DNA of 64,000 nt from Mycobacterium botniense (GCF_010723305.1 NZ_BLKW01000002.1:1736001-1800000); one strand, 5' to 3'; positions 54,053 through 63,518 are shown, counted from the first letter of the stretch. Notes: generated by a model from the letters alone, not told the origin. Numbers and translations are program-made.

Positions 54053-55630
54053 GTGACAGTGCACACCGCTGCTGACCCTTACGCCCGCGGGTGGTGGGTC
54101 AATAGCACACTGGCTGATGCGCTGCGCGAATCCGCGGAACGAACTCCACAGCGCGTGGCGGTGGTCGACGGCGCATGCCGTCTGGACTGCGGAAGCCTCT
54201 ATTGTCAAGCGGCGACGCTGGCGCAGGCGCTGCTGGGGCGTATGCCGGTGGGCAGCGTGGTGTCGTTCATGCTGCCCAACTGGCACGAAGCGGTGGTCAT
54301 CTACCTGGCCGCCACGCTGGCCGGGATGGTGGTGAACCCCATCCTGCCGTCGCTGCGAGATCGCGAGCTGCGGTTCATCCTCGGTGACGCCCAAAGCCGC
54401 ATGATCTTTGTGCCATCCCGTTTCGGCCGCCGCGACTACATGCCCATGCTTAGCCGGGTCACGTCCGAGTTAGACACCCGCCCTGAGGTTGTCGTCGTGC
54501 GCGGTGATCCTGGCGATCACACCGCATACCCATCGCTGATCGATGAGCAGGCGCCGGCACGCGAGTTGCCGGCGCTGCAGGCCGACGCGGTACGTATGAT
54601 TCTCTACACATCGGGTACCACGGGACGGCCGAAAGGTGTGCTCCATAGCCATAATTCATTGCACGCGTTGATTTGTCAGATCCAGGAGCATTGGCTGGTC
54701 GAGCCTGGCGACCGGTTCTTGGTTCCCTCCCCGATCGCTCACATCGGTGGTTCGATCTACGCCTTCGAATGTCCGCTTCTGCTCGGCACGACCGCGGTGC
54801 TGATGGATCGGTGGGACGCGGATGCTGCCGTGCGGCTCATGCAGGCCGAGCACTGCACTCATATCGCAGGAGCGACACCGTTTTTGGAGCAGCTCCTCGA
54901 CGCGGCACAGCGGGCCGATACTCGGCTACCCGACCTGAAATTGTTCGTGTGTGGCGGCGCATCGGTACCCGCATCGTTGATCCGCAGCGCCGCAGCCTAT
55001 TTCGAGCGAGCCGTCGTCACCCGCGTCTACGGCTCGACGGAGGTGCCCGTCACGACGATCGGCGCGCCGACTGACCCGGACCGCGCCGCCGACACGGATG
55101 GCCGTCCCGGCTTGGCTGAGGTCAAGATCGCTGCAGCTGACGACGCATCGGTCGGTGCAGGCGAGATTCTCGCCCGCGGACCCCAGATGCTGGTCGGATA
55201 CCTGCATCCCGAGGACGAAGTAGAGTCGTTCGATACCGAAGGCTATTTCCGCACCGGGGACATAGGCCGCTGGGTTGACGGGCGGTATCTGGTCGTTACC
55301 GGCCGAGCCAAGGACATCATCATCCGCAAGGGCGAAAATATTTCGCCGAAAGAGATCGAGGACATCCTTATCGGTCATCCGGGCATCGCCGAGGTCGCTG
55401 TCGTCGGCCTGCCCGACGCGGCGACCGGCGAGCGGGCCTGCGCGGTGATCGTGCCCACCAGCGCACCGCCTCCCGACCTCGCCGCCTTGCGCGACTTTCT
55501 GGAAGCGCACGGCGTGGCTACGTTCAAAGTGCCGGAGCAAGTCGTCATCTGGGACGCCTTGCCGAAGAATGACGCGGGAAAAGTAGTGAAACAACACATC
55601 AAGGCGGCGCTTATGAAGGCGGACAGATGA
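54053..55630 (+). CDS. AMP-dependent acyl-CoA synthetase
   Basis: 525 residues. P-loop-like motif [12 protein letters not shown] (about 183-194), YGSTE (about 330), TGD and [20 protein letters not shown] hinge, and the C-terminal catalytic lysine in NDAGKVVK. Activates a carboxylic acid to acyl-CoA through an acyl-adenylate. GTG start 7 bases after the regulator. Resembles FadD/cyclohexanecarboxylate-type ligases; probably activates the pathway substrate or an acid intermediate. Confidence 0.9.
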   Translation: MTVHTAADPYARGWWVNSTLADALRESAERTPQRVAVVDGACRLDCGSLYCQAATLAQALLGRMPVGSVVSFMLPNWHEAVVIYLAATLAGMVVNPILPSLRDRELRFILGDAQSRMIFVPSRFGRRDYMPMLSRVTSELDTRPEVVVVRGDPGDHTAYPSLIDEQAPARELPALQADAVRMILYTSGTTGRPKGVLHSHNSLHALICQIQEHWLVEPGDRFLVPSPIAHIGGSIYAFECPLLLGTTAVLMDRWDADAAVRLMQAEHCTHIAGATPFLEQLLDAAQRADTRLPDLKLFVCGGASVPASLIRSAAAYFERAVVTRVYGSTEVPVTTIGAPTDPDRAADTDGRPGLAEVKIAAADDASVGAGEILARGPQMLVGYLHPEDEVESFDTEGYFRTGDIGRWVDGRYLVVTGRAKDIIIRKGENISPKEIEDILIGHPGIAEVAVVGLPDAATGERACAVIVPTSAPPPDLAALRDFLEAHGVATFKVPEQVVIWDALPKNDAGKVVKQHIKAALMKADR

Positions 55631-55631
55631 C

Positions 55632-56405
55632 ATGCAGGTAGCGATCGTCACCGGCGCGAGCGGCGCCATCGGCTTTGGATGCGCGATTAAACTCGCCGGA
55701 GCGGGTGCCGCCGTGCTCGGAACGGGGCGGGATCGGAGCCGTCTGGACCAGCTGGAGAAGGCTATCGGCGATCCCGAGCGGGTCAGGACCGTGGCCGTGG
55801 ATCTCACCGACGACGACGCGCCGCGCCGCATCGTGGATGCCGCTGTCGAACGCTGGGGCCGTGTCGACTTTCTGATCAACAACGCCGGGGTGGGCAGCCC
55901 CACCCCGCTGCACGATACCGACGACGAAACCCTGGACCATTTTCTCGGACTGATGCTGCGCGCACCGTTCCGTTTGGCACGGGATGTGTTGCCGCATATG
56001 CAGCCCGGCTCGGCCATCATCAATATCACATCGACATTCGCTGTGGTGGGAGGTTTGCGCGGCGGCGCCTACTCTGCGGCCAAGGGCGGACTGACAGCGC
56101 TGACCACCCATATTGCCTGTCAATACGGTTCGCGTGGAATCCGGTGTAACGCGGTGGCGCCCGGTGTGATCGAAACGCCCATGACCGAAGCCCGCCTGCG
56201 GGATCAGCGCTTCCGCAGACTCAATATCGAGATGACCCCACATCAGCGGCTGGGCACGGTCGAGGATGTGGCGAGCACTGTGGCGTTTTTGTGTTCGCCC
56301 GGCGGCAGTTTCATCAACGGGCAGACGATTGTGGTCGACGGTGGCTGGAGTTCCACCAGATACCTCTCGGAGTTCGCACTGACGTCGCAGTGGACGGCCC
56401 GGTGA
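55632..56405 (+). CDS. Short-chain dehydrogenase/reductase
   Basis: 257 residues. [12 protein letters not shown] (8-19) departs slightly from TGxxxGIG; GRDRSR after beta-2 suggests NADP; NNAG, TSTFA and YSAAK are present; ends in [13 protein letters not shown] plus a short tail. One base after the acyl-CoA synthetase stop, so last gene of the plus-strand operon. It ends 63 bases before the tRNA-Thr 3' end. Confidence 0.87.
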   Translation: MQVAIVTGASGAIGFGCAIKLAGAGAAVLGTGRDRSRLDQLEKAIGDPERVRTVAVDLTDDDAPRRIVDAAVERWGRVDFLINNAGVGSPTPLHDTDDETLDHFLGLMLRAPFRLARDVLPHMQPGSAIINITSTFAVVGGLRGGAYSAAKGGLTALTTHIACQYGSRGIRCNAVAPGVIETPMTEARLRDQRFRRLNIEMTPHQRLGTVEDVASTVAFLCSPGGSFINGQTIVVDGGWSSTRYLSEFALTSQWTAR

Positions 56406-56468
56406 ATCTGTTCGCGGCGCCCGCATCGATGTCCGCACGGGCCGGCCGGTGCAGCCCTTTCCGCGTCG

Positions 56469-56540
56469 AGCCTCCTGTCAGGATCGAACTGACGACCGCT
56501 CGCTTACAAGGCGAGTGCTCTACCACTGAGCTAAGGAGGC
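56469..56540 (-). tRNA. tRNA-Thr (anticodon TGT)
   Basis: 72 bases, cloverleaf by eye: acceptor GCCTCCT pairs with AGGAGGC, discriminator T; anticodon stem CTCGC/GCGAG encloses loop CTTGTAA with anticodon TGT; T arm contains GTTCGATCC. No encoded CCA. It is transcribed toward the catabolic island, its 3' end facing it. Confidence 0.96.
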
Positions 56541-56567
56541 CGGTCTGACGAAAGTCAGCGTATCGGC

Positions 56568-57293
56568 TCACTGATTCTGGTCGATGATGCGCTGGGAACG
56601 CACCGGTCGGGACGGTGAGCGGCGCGGCCAGGGCCGCGGCAACGGGATGCGCTCGGCGATGTTGCTCAGCGGGTTGACGACCATGGTCAGGGAGATGACC
56701 GCCTCTTGCAGGGTGGCGATGGCGGGTTCTAGCGCTTCCATCCCCGGGGCCAATCGGCTGAGGGTGTCGGCAACGTCCGCCAATTGTTCCAGCGGCCCGT
56801 TTTTCGCCGTCAGCTTGTCGACCAGGCCTCCCTCGGCGAGCAACCGGTCGGCCAGCCCATCCTCGGCCAGTACGCGTTCGATCAGCCCATCGTCGGCGAG
56901 CAGCTGATCCGCGATCCCGCCGGGCTTCAGCGCGCGCTCCAACACGCCGCCCTCCTCGGTGAGGCGATCGAGCAGGCCGCCCGGGGCGGTCAACACGTCG
57001 ATCAACCCGCCGGGACGCAGCAGCCGGTCCACCGGGCCGTCGGGCGCCAGCGCGCGGCCCAGCGGGGCATCGTCGTCCAACAACTGAGCCAGCCGATTCG
57101 CCCGTGTGATCGCATCCTCGATCCCCAGCAGCTGAGCGACCGGATTCGACCTGTTCTGGGTGTGGCCGGGGCCTAGTGTGCGTCTCGCCAGCCCTACCGC
57201 CGAGGCTGCGACGCTCACGGTTACGTCGGCTGCCGCCAGCCCGACACGCGCAGGGGCGGTGACGATCGAAATCACGCTTTTGCCGAGGCTCAT
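56568..57293 (-). CDS. Hypothetical protein with decapeptide repeats (Rv0756c-like)
   Basis: 241 residues from the ATG at 57293, the length I recall for Rv0756c, which also sits divergently beside phoP. The N-terminus (about 5-38) is hydrophobic and Ala/Val-rich. Residues 78-167 consist of nine consecutive 10-residue repeats of the form (hydrophobic)-(D/E)-x-L-(L/T)-x-x-x-G-(G/D/P)-(L/I), such as VDRLLRPGGL and ADRLLAEGGL. A helix (about 185-205, ALEPAIATLQEAV) and a basic, Arg/Pro-rich C-terminus follow. No known fold recognised; the repeats suggest an elongated or solenoid scaffold. Confidence 0.85.
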   Translation of the reverse strand: MSLGKSVISIVTAPARVGLAAADVTVSVAASAVGLARRTLGPGHTQNRSNPVAQLLGIEDAITRANRLAQLLDDDAPLGRALAPDGPVDRLLRPGGLIDVLTAPGGLLDRLTEEGGVLERALKPGGIADQLLADDGLIERVLAEDGLADRLLAEGGLVDKLTAKNGPLEQLADVADTLSRLAPGMEALEPAIATLQEAVISLTMVVNPLSNIAERIPLPRPWPRRSPSRPVRSQRIIDQNQ

Positions 57294-57362
57294 TCCCCGA
57301 GTGTATTCGCGCCGGTCGAGCCCACTCGTTTGCAGCATCGTCGAAGCATGCTGGCATCAGAT

Positions 57363-57380
57363 TCACAGCTCGTGCACAGC
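57363..57380 (+). promoter_or_regulatory. PhoP-box-like direct repeat upstream of phoP
   Basis: TCACAGC-TCGT-GCACAGC: two 7-base units, differing at one base, separated by 4. This matches the direct-repeat form reported for M. tuberculosis PhoP binding (TCACAGC N4 TCACAGC). It ends 44 bases before the phoP ATG, consistent with autoregulation, and also faces the divergent gene at 56568-57293. Confidence 0.7.
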
Positions 57381-57424
57381 TGTTGTCGAGGTTACTTTCA
57401 ACCAAGTGCGAGGAAATTGACTTC

Positions 57425-58144
57425 ATGACCGTGGCCACTACACGCGAAACCACCCCTGAGGCTCGTGTCCTGATCGTCGACGACGAGGACAATATTGTCG
57501 AACTGCTGTCGGTGAGCCTGAAATTCCAGGGTTTCGAGGTTTACACCGCAACCAACGGGCCCGCGGCGCTGGACCGGGCCCGGGAAACCCGGCCGGATGC
57601 GGTGATCCTCGATGTGATGATGCCGGGAATGGACGGTTTCGGGGTATTGCGCCGGCTGCGTGCCGACGGCATCGACGCGCCCGCGCTGTTCCTGACCGCC
57701 CGCGATTCGTTGCAGGACAAGATCGCGGGCCTCACCCTCGGTGGTGACGACTACGTGACGAAACCGTTCAGCTTGGAGGAAGTGGTCGCCCGATTGCGGG
57801 TCATCTTGCGACGCGCCGGCAAAGTGACCGGTGAACCGCGCAGCACCCGCCTGAAGTTCGCCGATATCGAACTCGACGAAGAGACCCATGAAGTATGGAA
57901 GGCCGGACAGCCGGTATCGCTGTCGCCCACCGAGTTCACCCTGCTGCGCTACTTCGTCATCAACGCGGGCACGGTGCTGAGCAAACCGAAAATCCTCGAC
58001 CACGTCTGGCGTTACGATTTCGGTGGTGACGTCAACGTCGTGGAATCCTATGTTTCGTATCTGCGCCGCAAGATCGACACCGGCGAGAAGCGTTTGCTGC
58101 ATACGCTGCGCGGGGTCGGATATGTGCTGCGGGAGCCGCGATGA
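57425..58144 (+). CDS. phoP: Response regulator PhoP
   Basis: 239 residues from the ATG at 57425; slightly shorter at the N-terminus than the M. tuberculosis protein as annotated. Receiver domain with acidic pair in VDDEDN, phosphoacceptor Asp in VILDVMMPGMDG, and conserved Thr and Lys (FLTARDS, VTKPFS). OmpR-type winged-helix DNA-binding domain with WRYDFGGDVNVVESYVSYLR. Nearly identical to what I recall of M. tuberculosis PhoP, which controls virulence lipids, ESX-1 and low-pH responses. Confidence 0.97.
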   Translation: MTVATTRETTPEARVLIVDDEDNIVELLSVSLKFQGFEVYTATNGPAALDRARETRPDAVILDVMMPGMDGFGVLRRLRADGIDAPALFLTARDSLQDKIAGLTLGGDDYVTKPFSLEEVVARLRVILRRAGKVTGEPRSTRLKFADIELDEETHEVWKAGQPVSLSPTEFTLLRYFVINAGTVLSKPKILDHVWRYDFGGDVNVVESYVSYLRRKIDTGEKRLLHTLRGVGYVLREPR

Positions 58145-58193
58145 GCAGCGATGCGCTTGTGTCACACGATGACGCGCCGTAGGCGAGCACAGG

Positions 58194-59627
58194 ATGGGCA
58201 AATACCGTCGACAAGCGATGCCGCTGCGGGTGAGCCTGGTGGCGGCCACTCTGCTTCTTGTCGCGTGTGGCTTGCTGGTGCAGGGAATCGCGGTCACCTC
58301 GATCCTGCATCACGAGCTGTTTAACCGCGTCGACCAGACCCTGCTCGACGCGTCGCGCGGTTGGGCCCTGGCCCCACGGCGGGTACCTCCGCCCCCGGAT
58401 GAGGGCCCTAACGCCGCCCGTCCGCCGTCAAACTTTTATGTGCGCGAGGTCGACCCGGATGGCCGCACCTCGGTGAGCGTCAATGATCGCAACGGCGAAC
58501 CAGCACTGCCCGCTAACAACGACGTGGGCCCGAACCCGACGACAGTCGGCTCCGTCGACGGGTCGGGTGTGCAGTGGCGGGCCGTGTCGGTGCGTGGGCC
58601 CCGGGGCGGGTTTATCACTGTCGCACGCGACCTGTCCGATGTTCAGTCCACCATCCGGGCGCTGTTATGGTCACGGATCGCCATTGGGGCTGTTATATTG
58701 GCGATCCTCGGTGCGGCCGGATATTTCGTGGTGGATCGCAGTCTGCGGCCGCTGGCCGAAGTGGAACAGATCGCGGCGGCGATTGCCGCCGGTCAGCTGG
58801 ATCGTCGTGTGCCCGAACGTGATCCGCGCACCGAGGTGGGCCGGCTGACGTTGGCGCTGAACGGTATGCTCGCGCAGATTCAACGGGCGCTGGCCTCCTC
58901 AGAGGCTTCGGCGGACAAAGCCCGCAGTTCCGAGGAGCGGATGCGCCGGTTCATCACCGACGCCAGCCACGAACTGCGGACCCCGCTGACCACGATCCGC
59001 GGTTTCGCGGAACTGTACCGTCAGGGCGCCGCCCGCGACATGGAGATGCTGATGTTGCGGATCGAAAGCGAAGCACGCCGGATGGGCCAGCTGGTCGACG
59101 ACTTGCTTTTGCTGGCGCGGCTGGACGCACACCGGCCGTTGGAACGGCATCGGGTGGACCTGCTGGCGCTGGCGACCGACGCCGTGCACGATGCACAGGC
59201 GATCGCCCCCAAGCGCAAGATCACGATGGAAGTCTTTGACGGTCCGGGCACCCCGGAGGTGCTCGGCGACGAGTCCCGGTTGCGCCAGGTGTTGAGCAAC
59301 CTGGTGGTCAACGCGCTGCAGCACACCCCGGAAAGCGCTGATGTCACCGTCCGGGTTGGCACTGTCGGCGACGATGCGGTGGTGGAGGTGGCCGACACCG
59401 GCCCCGGTATGAGCCAACAGGACGCGTTGCGGGTTTTCGAACGGTTCTACCGCACCGACTCGTCGCGGGCGCGCTCCAGCGGCGGCACCGGGTTAGGGCT
59501 GTCGATTGTCGACTCGCTAGTACATGCCCATGGCGGTGACGTTACGGTGACCACCGCCCCCGGAGAAGGCTGCCGCTTCTGCGTCTCCTTGCCGCGCGTC
59601 GCCGATGTTCCTGCGCAGGTGGGCTGA
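58194..59627 (+). CDS. phoR: Sensor histidine kinase PhoR
   Basis: 477 residues. Two membrane helices (about 12-33 and 155-180) flank an extracytoplasmic sensor with NNDVGPNPTTV; HAMP (about 180-235); phosphoacceptor His in DASHELRTPLTTIRGFAELY; ATPase motifs LVVNALQHTP (N), ADTGPGM (G1), GGTGLGLSIV (G2). The cytoplasmic part matches M. tuberculosis PhoR closely while the sensor domain is more divergent (VPPPPDEGPNAARPPS region). 49 bases after phoP. Confidence 0.97.
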   Translation: MGKYRRQAMPLRVSLVAATLLLVACGLLVQGIAVTSILHHELFNRVDQTLLDASRGWALAPRRVPPPPDEGPNAARPPSNFYVREVDPDGRTSVSVNDRNGEPALPANNDVGPNPTTVGSVDGSGVQWRAVSVRGPRGGFITVARDLSDVQSTIRALLWSRIAIGAVILAILGAAGYFVVDRSLRPLAEVEQIAAAIAAGQLDRRVPERDPRTEVGRLTLALNGMLAQIQRALASSEASADKARSSEERMRRFITDASHELRTPLTTIRGFAELYRQGAARDMEMLMLRIESEARRMGQLVDDLLLLARLDAHRPLERHRVDLLALATDAVHDAQAIAPKRKITMEVFDGPGTPEVLGDESRLRQVLSNLVVNALQHTPESADVTVRVGTVGDDAVVEVADTGPGMSQQDALRVFERFYRTDSSRARSSGGTGLGLSIVDSLVHAHGGDVTVTTAPGEGCRFCVSLPRVADVPAQVG

Positions 59628-59630
59628 TAT

Positions 59631-60035
59631 TCACCCCAGTTCGGCGAGCGCCGCCTTGATCTTGGTCTGCGCCTCATCGAGTGATTCCGGTGAGGGGTGG
59701 CGGTCGACGTTGGCGAAGCCGAAGTCACTGAGGTGCCGGGTCGGGAAGACGTGGACATGTAGGTGCGGCACCTCCAGCCCGGCGATAATCACCCCGGCCC
59801 GCTCGGTGCCGAACGCCCGGCACACCGCCTTGCCGATCAGCTGGGCCACCGCCATGATGCGGCCGAACAAGGCGCTGTCGACTTCCTGCCAGTGGTCGAT
59901 CTCGGCGCGCGGCACCACGAGTGTATGTCCTTGTGTCATCGGCTCGATTGTCAGAAAGGCGACGGTCTCGTCGTCCTCGTAGACGAAGCGGGCGGGCAGT
60001 TCTCCGTTGATGATCTTAGTGAAAACGGTGGCCAT
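59631..60035 (-). CDS. HIT-family nucleotide hydrolase/transferase (Rv0759c-like)
   Basis: 134 residues from the ATG at 60035. Histidine-triad motif HLHVHVFP near residue 97, plus [17 protein letters not shown] at the N-terminus and [13 protein letters not shown] proteins cleave nucleotide phosphoramidates or related conjugates. Convergent with phoR with a 3-base gap, the arrangement of Rv0758-Rv0759c. Confidence 0.93.
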   Translation of the reverse strand: MATVFTKIINGELPARFVYEDDETVAFLTIEPMTQGHTLVVPRAEIDHWQEVDSALFGRIMAVAQLIGKAVCRAFGTERAGVIIAGLEVPHLHVHVFPTRHLSDFGFANVDRHPSPESLDEAQTKIKAALAELG

Positions 60036-60133
60036 GACTGTCAGCATATGAGCCCCGCCGTTGTTCGTCGGCAGTGATGCTCGTGTGAGCGTCCCGGCAT
60101 TTCGCCGGGCGAGCCAGCACATAAGACTGCACA

Positions 60134-61024
60134 TCACCCCGGCCGAGACGCAGCGTCAGGGCGAAAGAGGTTGTGCAGCTCCTGCACCGACCATGGCGGT
60201 GAGTCGTGGTGATCGCGGTAACCGATGACCGCAGGGGTAGGCCGCGGCAAGCGGCCGACAAATCCACCCGCTGCGACAAGGATTTCGCCGGTCAGATGGG
60301 CAGCGAGATTGCTGGCCAGATACACATACAGCGGCGCGGTGTAATCCGGCGGCGCGGCATCAAGCGCGGCGCGCATCGTGGCCTCATCGACAAGACCGCG
60401 GCGGTGCAGGTCTGTGATCTGAGCTTCGTACTGCGGCCCGCTCGACAACCGTGTCCTGGCCCCAGGGCACACCACATTAGCGCGCACCCGGCGTTGTTTC
60501 AGCTCAGCGGCAATCGCCAAGGTCAGGCTGGTGACCGCGCCCTTGCCGGCCGGATACCCTGTGCCGCCGTAGTCACCCAAAAACGCAAATGAGCCGGTGT
60601 TGACGATGCTGCCAGCGCCCTGCTCGACCATCCTGGGTGCTGCGGCGCGGCACGTCGCGAACACGGTGCCCAGGTGCGCCTCGAGCAGTTCATCGAACTC
60701 GGCCGGACTGATATCGACGATCGACGAACCCACCGGCTCGGCGATGCCCGCACAGTTCACTAGAATATGGATTCCGCCGAATTCACCAATGCACTTGTCG
60801 ATCAACGCTTCTGCTGCTGCCTGATCGGACGGCGAACCGGCGTGCGCGATCGCCCGGCCACCGCATGCGGTGATCGCGTCGGCGGCTTTACCGGCGGCGC
60901 CGGGGTCGCGACCGTTGACCACCACGCCGGCACCGTGTCGTGCCAGCAGGGCGGCAACCGCTGCGCCGATACCGCGGGAGCCGCCGACCACCACAGCGCC
61001 CTGGCCGGCCAGCAGGTCGGTCAC
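60134..61024 (-). CDS. Short-chain dehydrogenase/reductase
   Basis: 296 residues from a GTG at 61024 that overlaps the upstream stop (GTGA). Atypical cofactor loop [32 protein letters not shown] and YPAGK, so the catalytic Ser-Tyr-Lys are present. The C-terminal extension (about 235-296) resembles SDRs of steroid/terpenoid metabolism. As I recall, no SDR separates Rv0759c and Rv0760c in H37Rv, so this is a lineage-specific gene in an otherwise conserved block. Confidence 0.85.
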   Translation of the reverse strand: MTDLLAGQGAVVVGGSRGIGAAVAALLARHGAGVVVNGRDPGAAGKAADAITACGGRAIAHAGSPSDQAAAEALIDKCIGEFGGIHILVNCAGIAEPVGSSIVDISPAEFDELLEAHLGTVFATCRAAAPRMVEQGAGSIVNTGSFAFLGDYGGTGYPAGKGAVTSLTLAIAAELKQRRVRANVVCPGARTRLSSGPQYEAQITDLHRRGLVDEATMRAALDAAPPDYTAPLYVYLASNLAAHLTGEILVAAGGFVGRLPRPTPAVIGYRDHHDSPPWSVQELHNLFRPDAASRPG

Positions 61025-61446
61025 ACGTCTGCGCCGAATGTCATAGCGTCCATGTTCCAATAGCCGCGCATATTGGTGATTAAGCCGGCGTTGTTCACCC
61101 GGTAGGTGAACACCCCGCGTACAGTGCTGGTGACTCCGTTGTCAAACACGCTGCGCAGCAGCAGGATGTGCGCGATCTCATGGGGAGAGCTGGACGGGAA
61201 CGTCTCTTCGCAGGTAATTGTCAGTTGATTCGCCGCGATGTTGGCGTCATAGAACGCGGCAACCGCATCCTTACCCCGTGCGCCCTGCCCGTCGGGGTTG
61301 GTAGGCGCCTTGCCGATCGGGTCTTCGATGACGATATCGTCGGCCATCAGTGCCAGCCAACCCTCCCGGTCGTGGGCTTGCACGCACCGCCACGAAGCCT
61401 GCGAGGCAATAAGTGCCGGTGACTGCTCAATCGTTTCCTGGGACAC
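61021..61446 (-). CDS. Ketosteroid-isomerase-like NTF2-fold protein (Rv0760c ortholog)
   Basis: 141 residues from a GTG at 61446 behind GAGAGGAGAGAA. ALIASQASWRCVQAHDREGW, ADDIVIEDPIGKAPTNPDG, CEETFPSSSPHEIAHIL and RGVFTYRVNNAGLITNMRGY correspond almost residue by residue to what I remember of Rv0760c, which has a ketosteroid-isomerase fold and binds steroid-like ligands. Co-transcribed with the SDR and the upstream FadH-like reductase (18 bases away). Confidence 0.93.
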   Translation of the reverse strand: MSQETIEQSPALIASQASWRCVQAHDREGWLALMADDIVIEDPIGKAPTNPDGQGARGKDAVAAFYDANIAANQLTITCEETFPSSSPHEIAHILLLRSVFDNGVTSTVRGVFTYRVNNAGLITNMRGYWNMDAMTFGADV

Positions 61447-61463
61447 TTTTCTCTCCTCTCCCG

Positions 61464-63518
61464 TCAGATGGCACAAGCGACACGTGCGCCATCCTCGGTG
61501 GCCTTGCGGATGAGACCAAGGCCGGTGCAATCACCGGCGGCACGCACATCGGCGCCGGGCATGCCGGCCACCAGGGCGTCGAACAACGTGGTGTCGGGTT
61601 CCAGTCTTCCGGCCACCACGACGCTATCGGCGGACAGTTCGCGGGTCGCGCCTGCCGCAGGTGTGAAAACGACGCTTCGGGGTGTGATCCGTTCGACGGG
61701 TGCCTGGACGTGCACGGTGACGCCCAGCCTGTCGAGACGATTCATGTGCTCGGTTCTGCGCTTATCGCCGACTTCAGCGGCTATCGTCGCGCCGGGCTCA
61801 AGTACCGAGACGAGACGTCCACGGCTGGCGAGAAACTCGGCCAATTCAAGAGCAACCAGGTCAGCGCCGATGATGGCGACCCGCCGACCGAACGGCATCC
61901 AGGCTCGGGTCGCGGCGCGCACCGCCCCGGGGCGCACCAGACGCTGGCGCCACCCGCCCAGCAGCCGGGCACTGAGCCGCGCCCAGGCCGGATCCGTCGG
62001 TCCGGCATGGCCGCCGAGCAGTTCCCGCAGCGCCGGTCCGCTGCATACGTGCGGGAGATCATCACCGGGGATTGTCGGCAGGACAACCCGGCCACCGGTC
62101 GCAACAACCACCGCCTCCGGCGCGAACTCGACGATCTCGCCGACTGAAACAGCATGGCCCAGATGCACTTTGACAGTACTCAAGTCGATTTCTTGAAGAA
62201 GATACTGCAAAAACGGCTCGTTCTCCGGATGCAGGATTGACGCCCAGCGCAGTGAGCCGCCCAGCTGGCCGGTGCGCTCGAACAGCGTCACCCGGTGCCC
62301 GCGTTCGGCGGCGACCCGGGCAGCTTCCAGGCCCGCAGGTCCACCGCCGATCACCGCCACCCGCTTGGTCTGCGAGGCCCGCCTTACCGCCAGTTCACGT
62401 TCCTTGCCGGTGCGGGGATTGACCGCGCAGTCAACCGAAAACCGCTGTTCCATGGCGTCAATGCAGTTTTCGCAGGAGATGCATTTGCGCACCCGGTGCA
62501 CCTGTCCGGACGCCACTTTGCGGAGCAGGTCGGCGTCGGCGAGCAGCGGACGTCCCATCGCGATGAAATCAGCCCGCCCGTCGGCCAGGATTTTCTCCGC
62601 CCGCAGTGGGTCGTGGATGCGGCCCACAGCAATCACCGGGACGTCGACCACTTCTTTGACCGCGGCTGCAGCACCGACGTTGAGCTCATCGCCGTCGTCG
62701 GCGCCGTTGACCATCTGCGTGACCAGCCGATCGATGACTCCTCCACTGACATGAAAAGCGTCCACCCCGGCGGCCACGAGTTGTGGCGCCATCTGCGCGG
62801 TTTCATAAATCGGCCGTCCGCCGGCTACGCGCTCATACCCGGAGACGCGCAGCGTGATCGGCAGCGCGTCGCCGATTTCCGAGCGGATCGCGGCCAGTGC
62901 CTCCAGCACCACCCGAAAACGCCCCGCCACCGCATCGCCGCGATAGTCGTCAGTCCTCCTATTACGCTGCGGGGCAAGGAAAGAACCCAACAGCATGTAG
63001 CCGTGGGCGGCGTGCAGCTCGATGCCGTCATATCCGGCCTCGGCGGCGCGTCGCGATGCCGCCTTGAACAAGTCGAGCACGTCGACAAGTTGCTGTTTGG
63101 TGATCTCGGCCGACGGGCGGCCGGTCAGATATGACGGAATCACCGATGGTCCCAGTGCCGTGACGCCATGTATCTCGGGTCCGAGGCTATCGGGGCCGGC
63201 GTGCACGATTTGCGGCTGGATTTTGGCACCGTGTTCGTGCACCGCCTGCACTAGCGCGCGGTGCGCCTTCACGGCGGTGTCGGTCCCCAGCTGCAGGCCG
63301 CCGGGAGTTTCCGGATGTTTAGGGTCGATCCCGGTGGCGCCTAACGTGATCAGCCCCACTCCTCCCCGAGCGCGCGCGGCGAAGTAGTCGCAGGTGCGCG
63401 GCGACGGCAGACCGTCGGATGTCCCGTACATGGTCTCCATCGGAGACATCACCAGCCGGTTGCGCACCGACATGGTGCCGATCCGTCCCGGCCGCAGGAG
63501 ATGAGGAAATGTGTTCAC
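61464..63518 (-). CDS. NADH:flavin oxidoreductase / 2,4-dienoyl-CoA reductase-like (FadH-type)
   Basis: 684 residues in two parts. N-terminal old-yellow-enzyme barrel (1-330; FMN site around RNRLVMSPMETMYG, HAAHGYMLLGSFLAPQRNRR), a 4Fe-4S cysteine cluster CISCENCIDAMEQRFSVDC, then an FAD/NAD(P) domain (GGGPAGLEAARVAAERGH; second Rossmann segment VAIIGADLVALELAEFL). This arrangement is shared by 2,4-dienoyl-CoA reductase and trimethylamine dehydrogenase relatives. GTG start overlaps the stop of the upstream gene. Confidence 0.9.
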   Translation of the reverse strand: MNTFPHLLRPGRIGTMSVRNRLVMSPMETMYGTSDGLPSPRTCDYFAARARGGVGLITLGATGIDPKHPETPGGLQLGTDTAVKAHRALVQAVHEHGAKIQPQIVHAGPDSLGPEIHGVTALGPSVIPSYLTGRPSAEITKQQLVDVLDLFKAASRRAAEAGYDGIELHAAHGYMLLGSFLAPQRNRRTDDYRGDAVAGRFRVVLEALAAIRSEIGDALPITLRVSGYERVAGGRPIYETAQMAPQLVAAGVDAFHVSGGVIDRLVTQMVNGADDGDELNVGAAAAVKEVVDVPVIAVGRIHDPLRAEKILADGRADFIAMGRPLLADADLLRKVASGQVHRVRKCISCENCIDAMEQRFSVDCAVNPRTGKERELAVRRASQTKRVAVIGGGPAGLEAARVAAERGHRVTLFERTGQLGGSLRWASILHPENEPFLQYLLQEIDLSTVKVHLGHAVSVGEIVEFAPEAVVVATGGRVVLPTIPGDDLPHVCSGPALRELLGGHAGPTDPAWARLSARLLGGWRQRLVRPGAVRAATRAWMPFGRRVAIIGADLVALELAEFLASRGRLVSVLEPGATIAAEVGDKRRTEHMNRLDRLGVTVHVQAPVERITPRSVVFTPAAGATRELSADSVVVAGRLEPDTTLFDALVAGMPGADVRAAGDCTGLGLIRKATEDGARVACAI

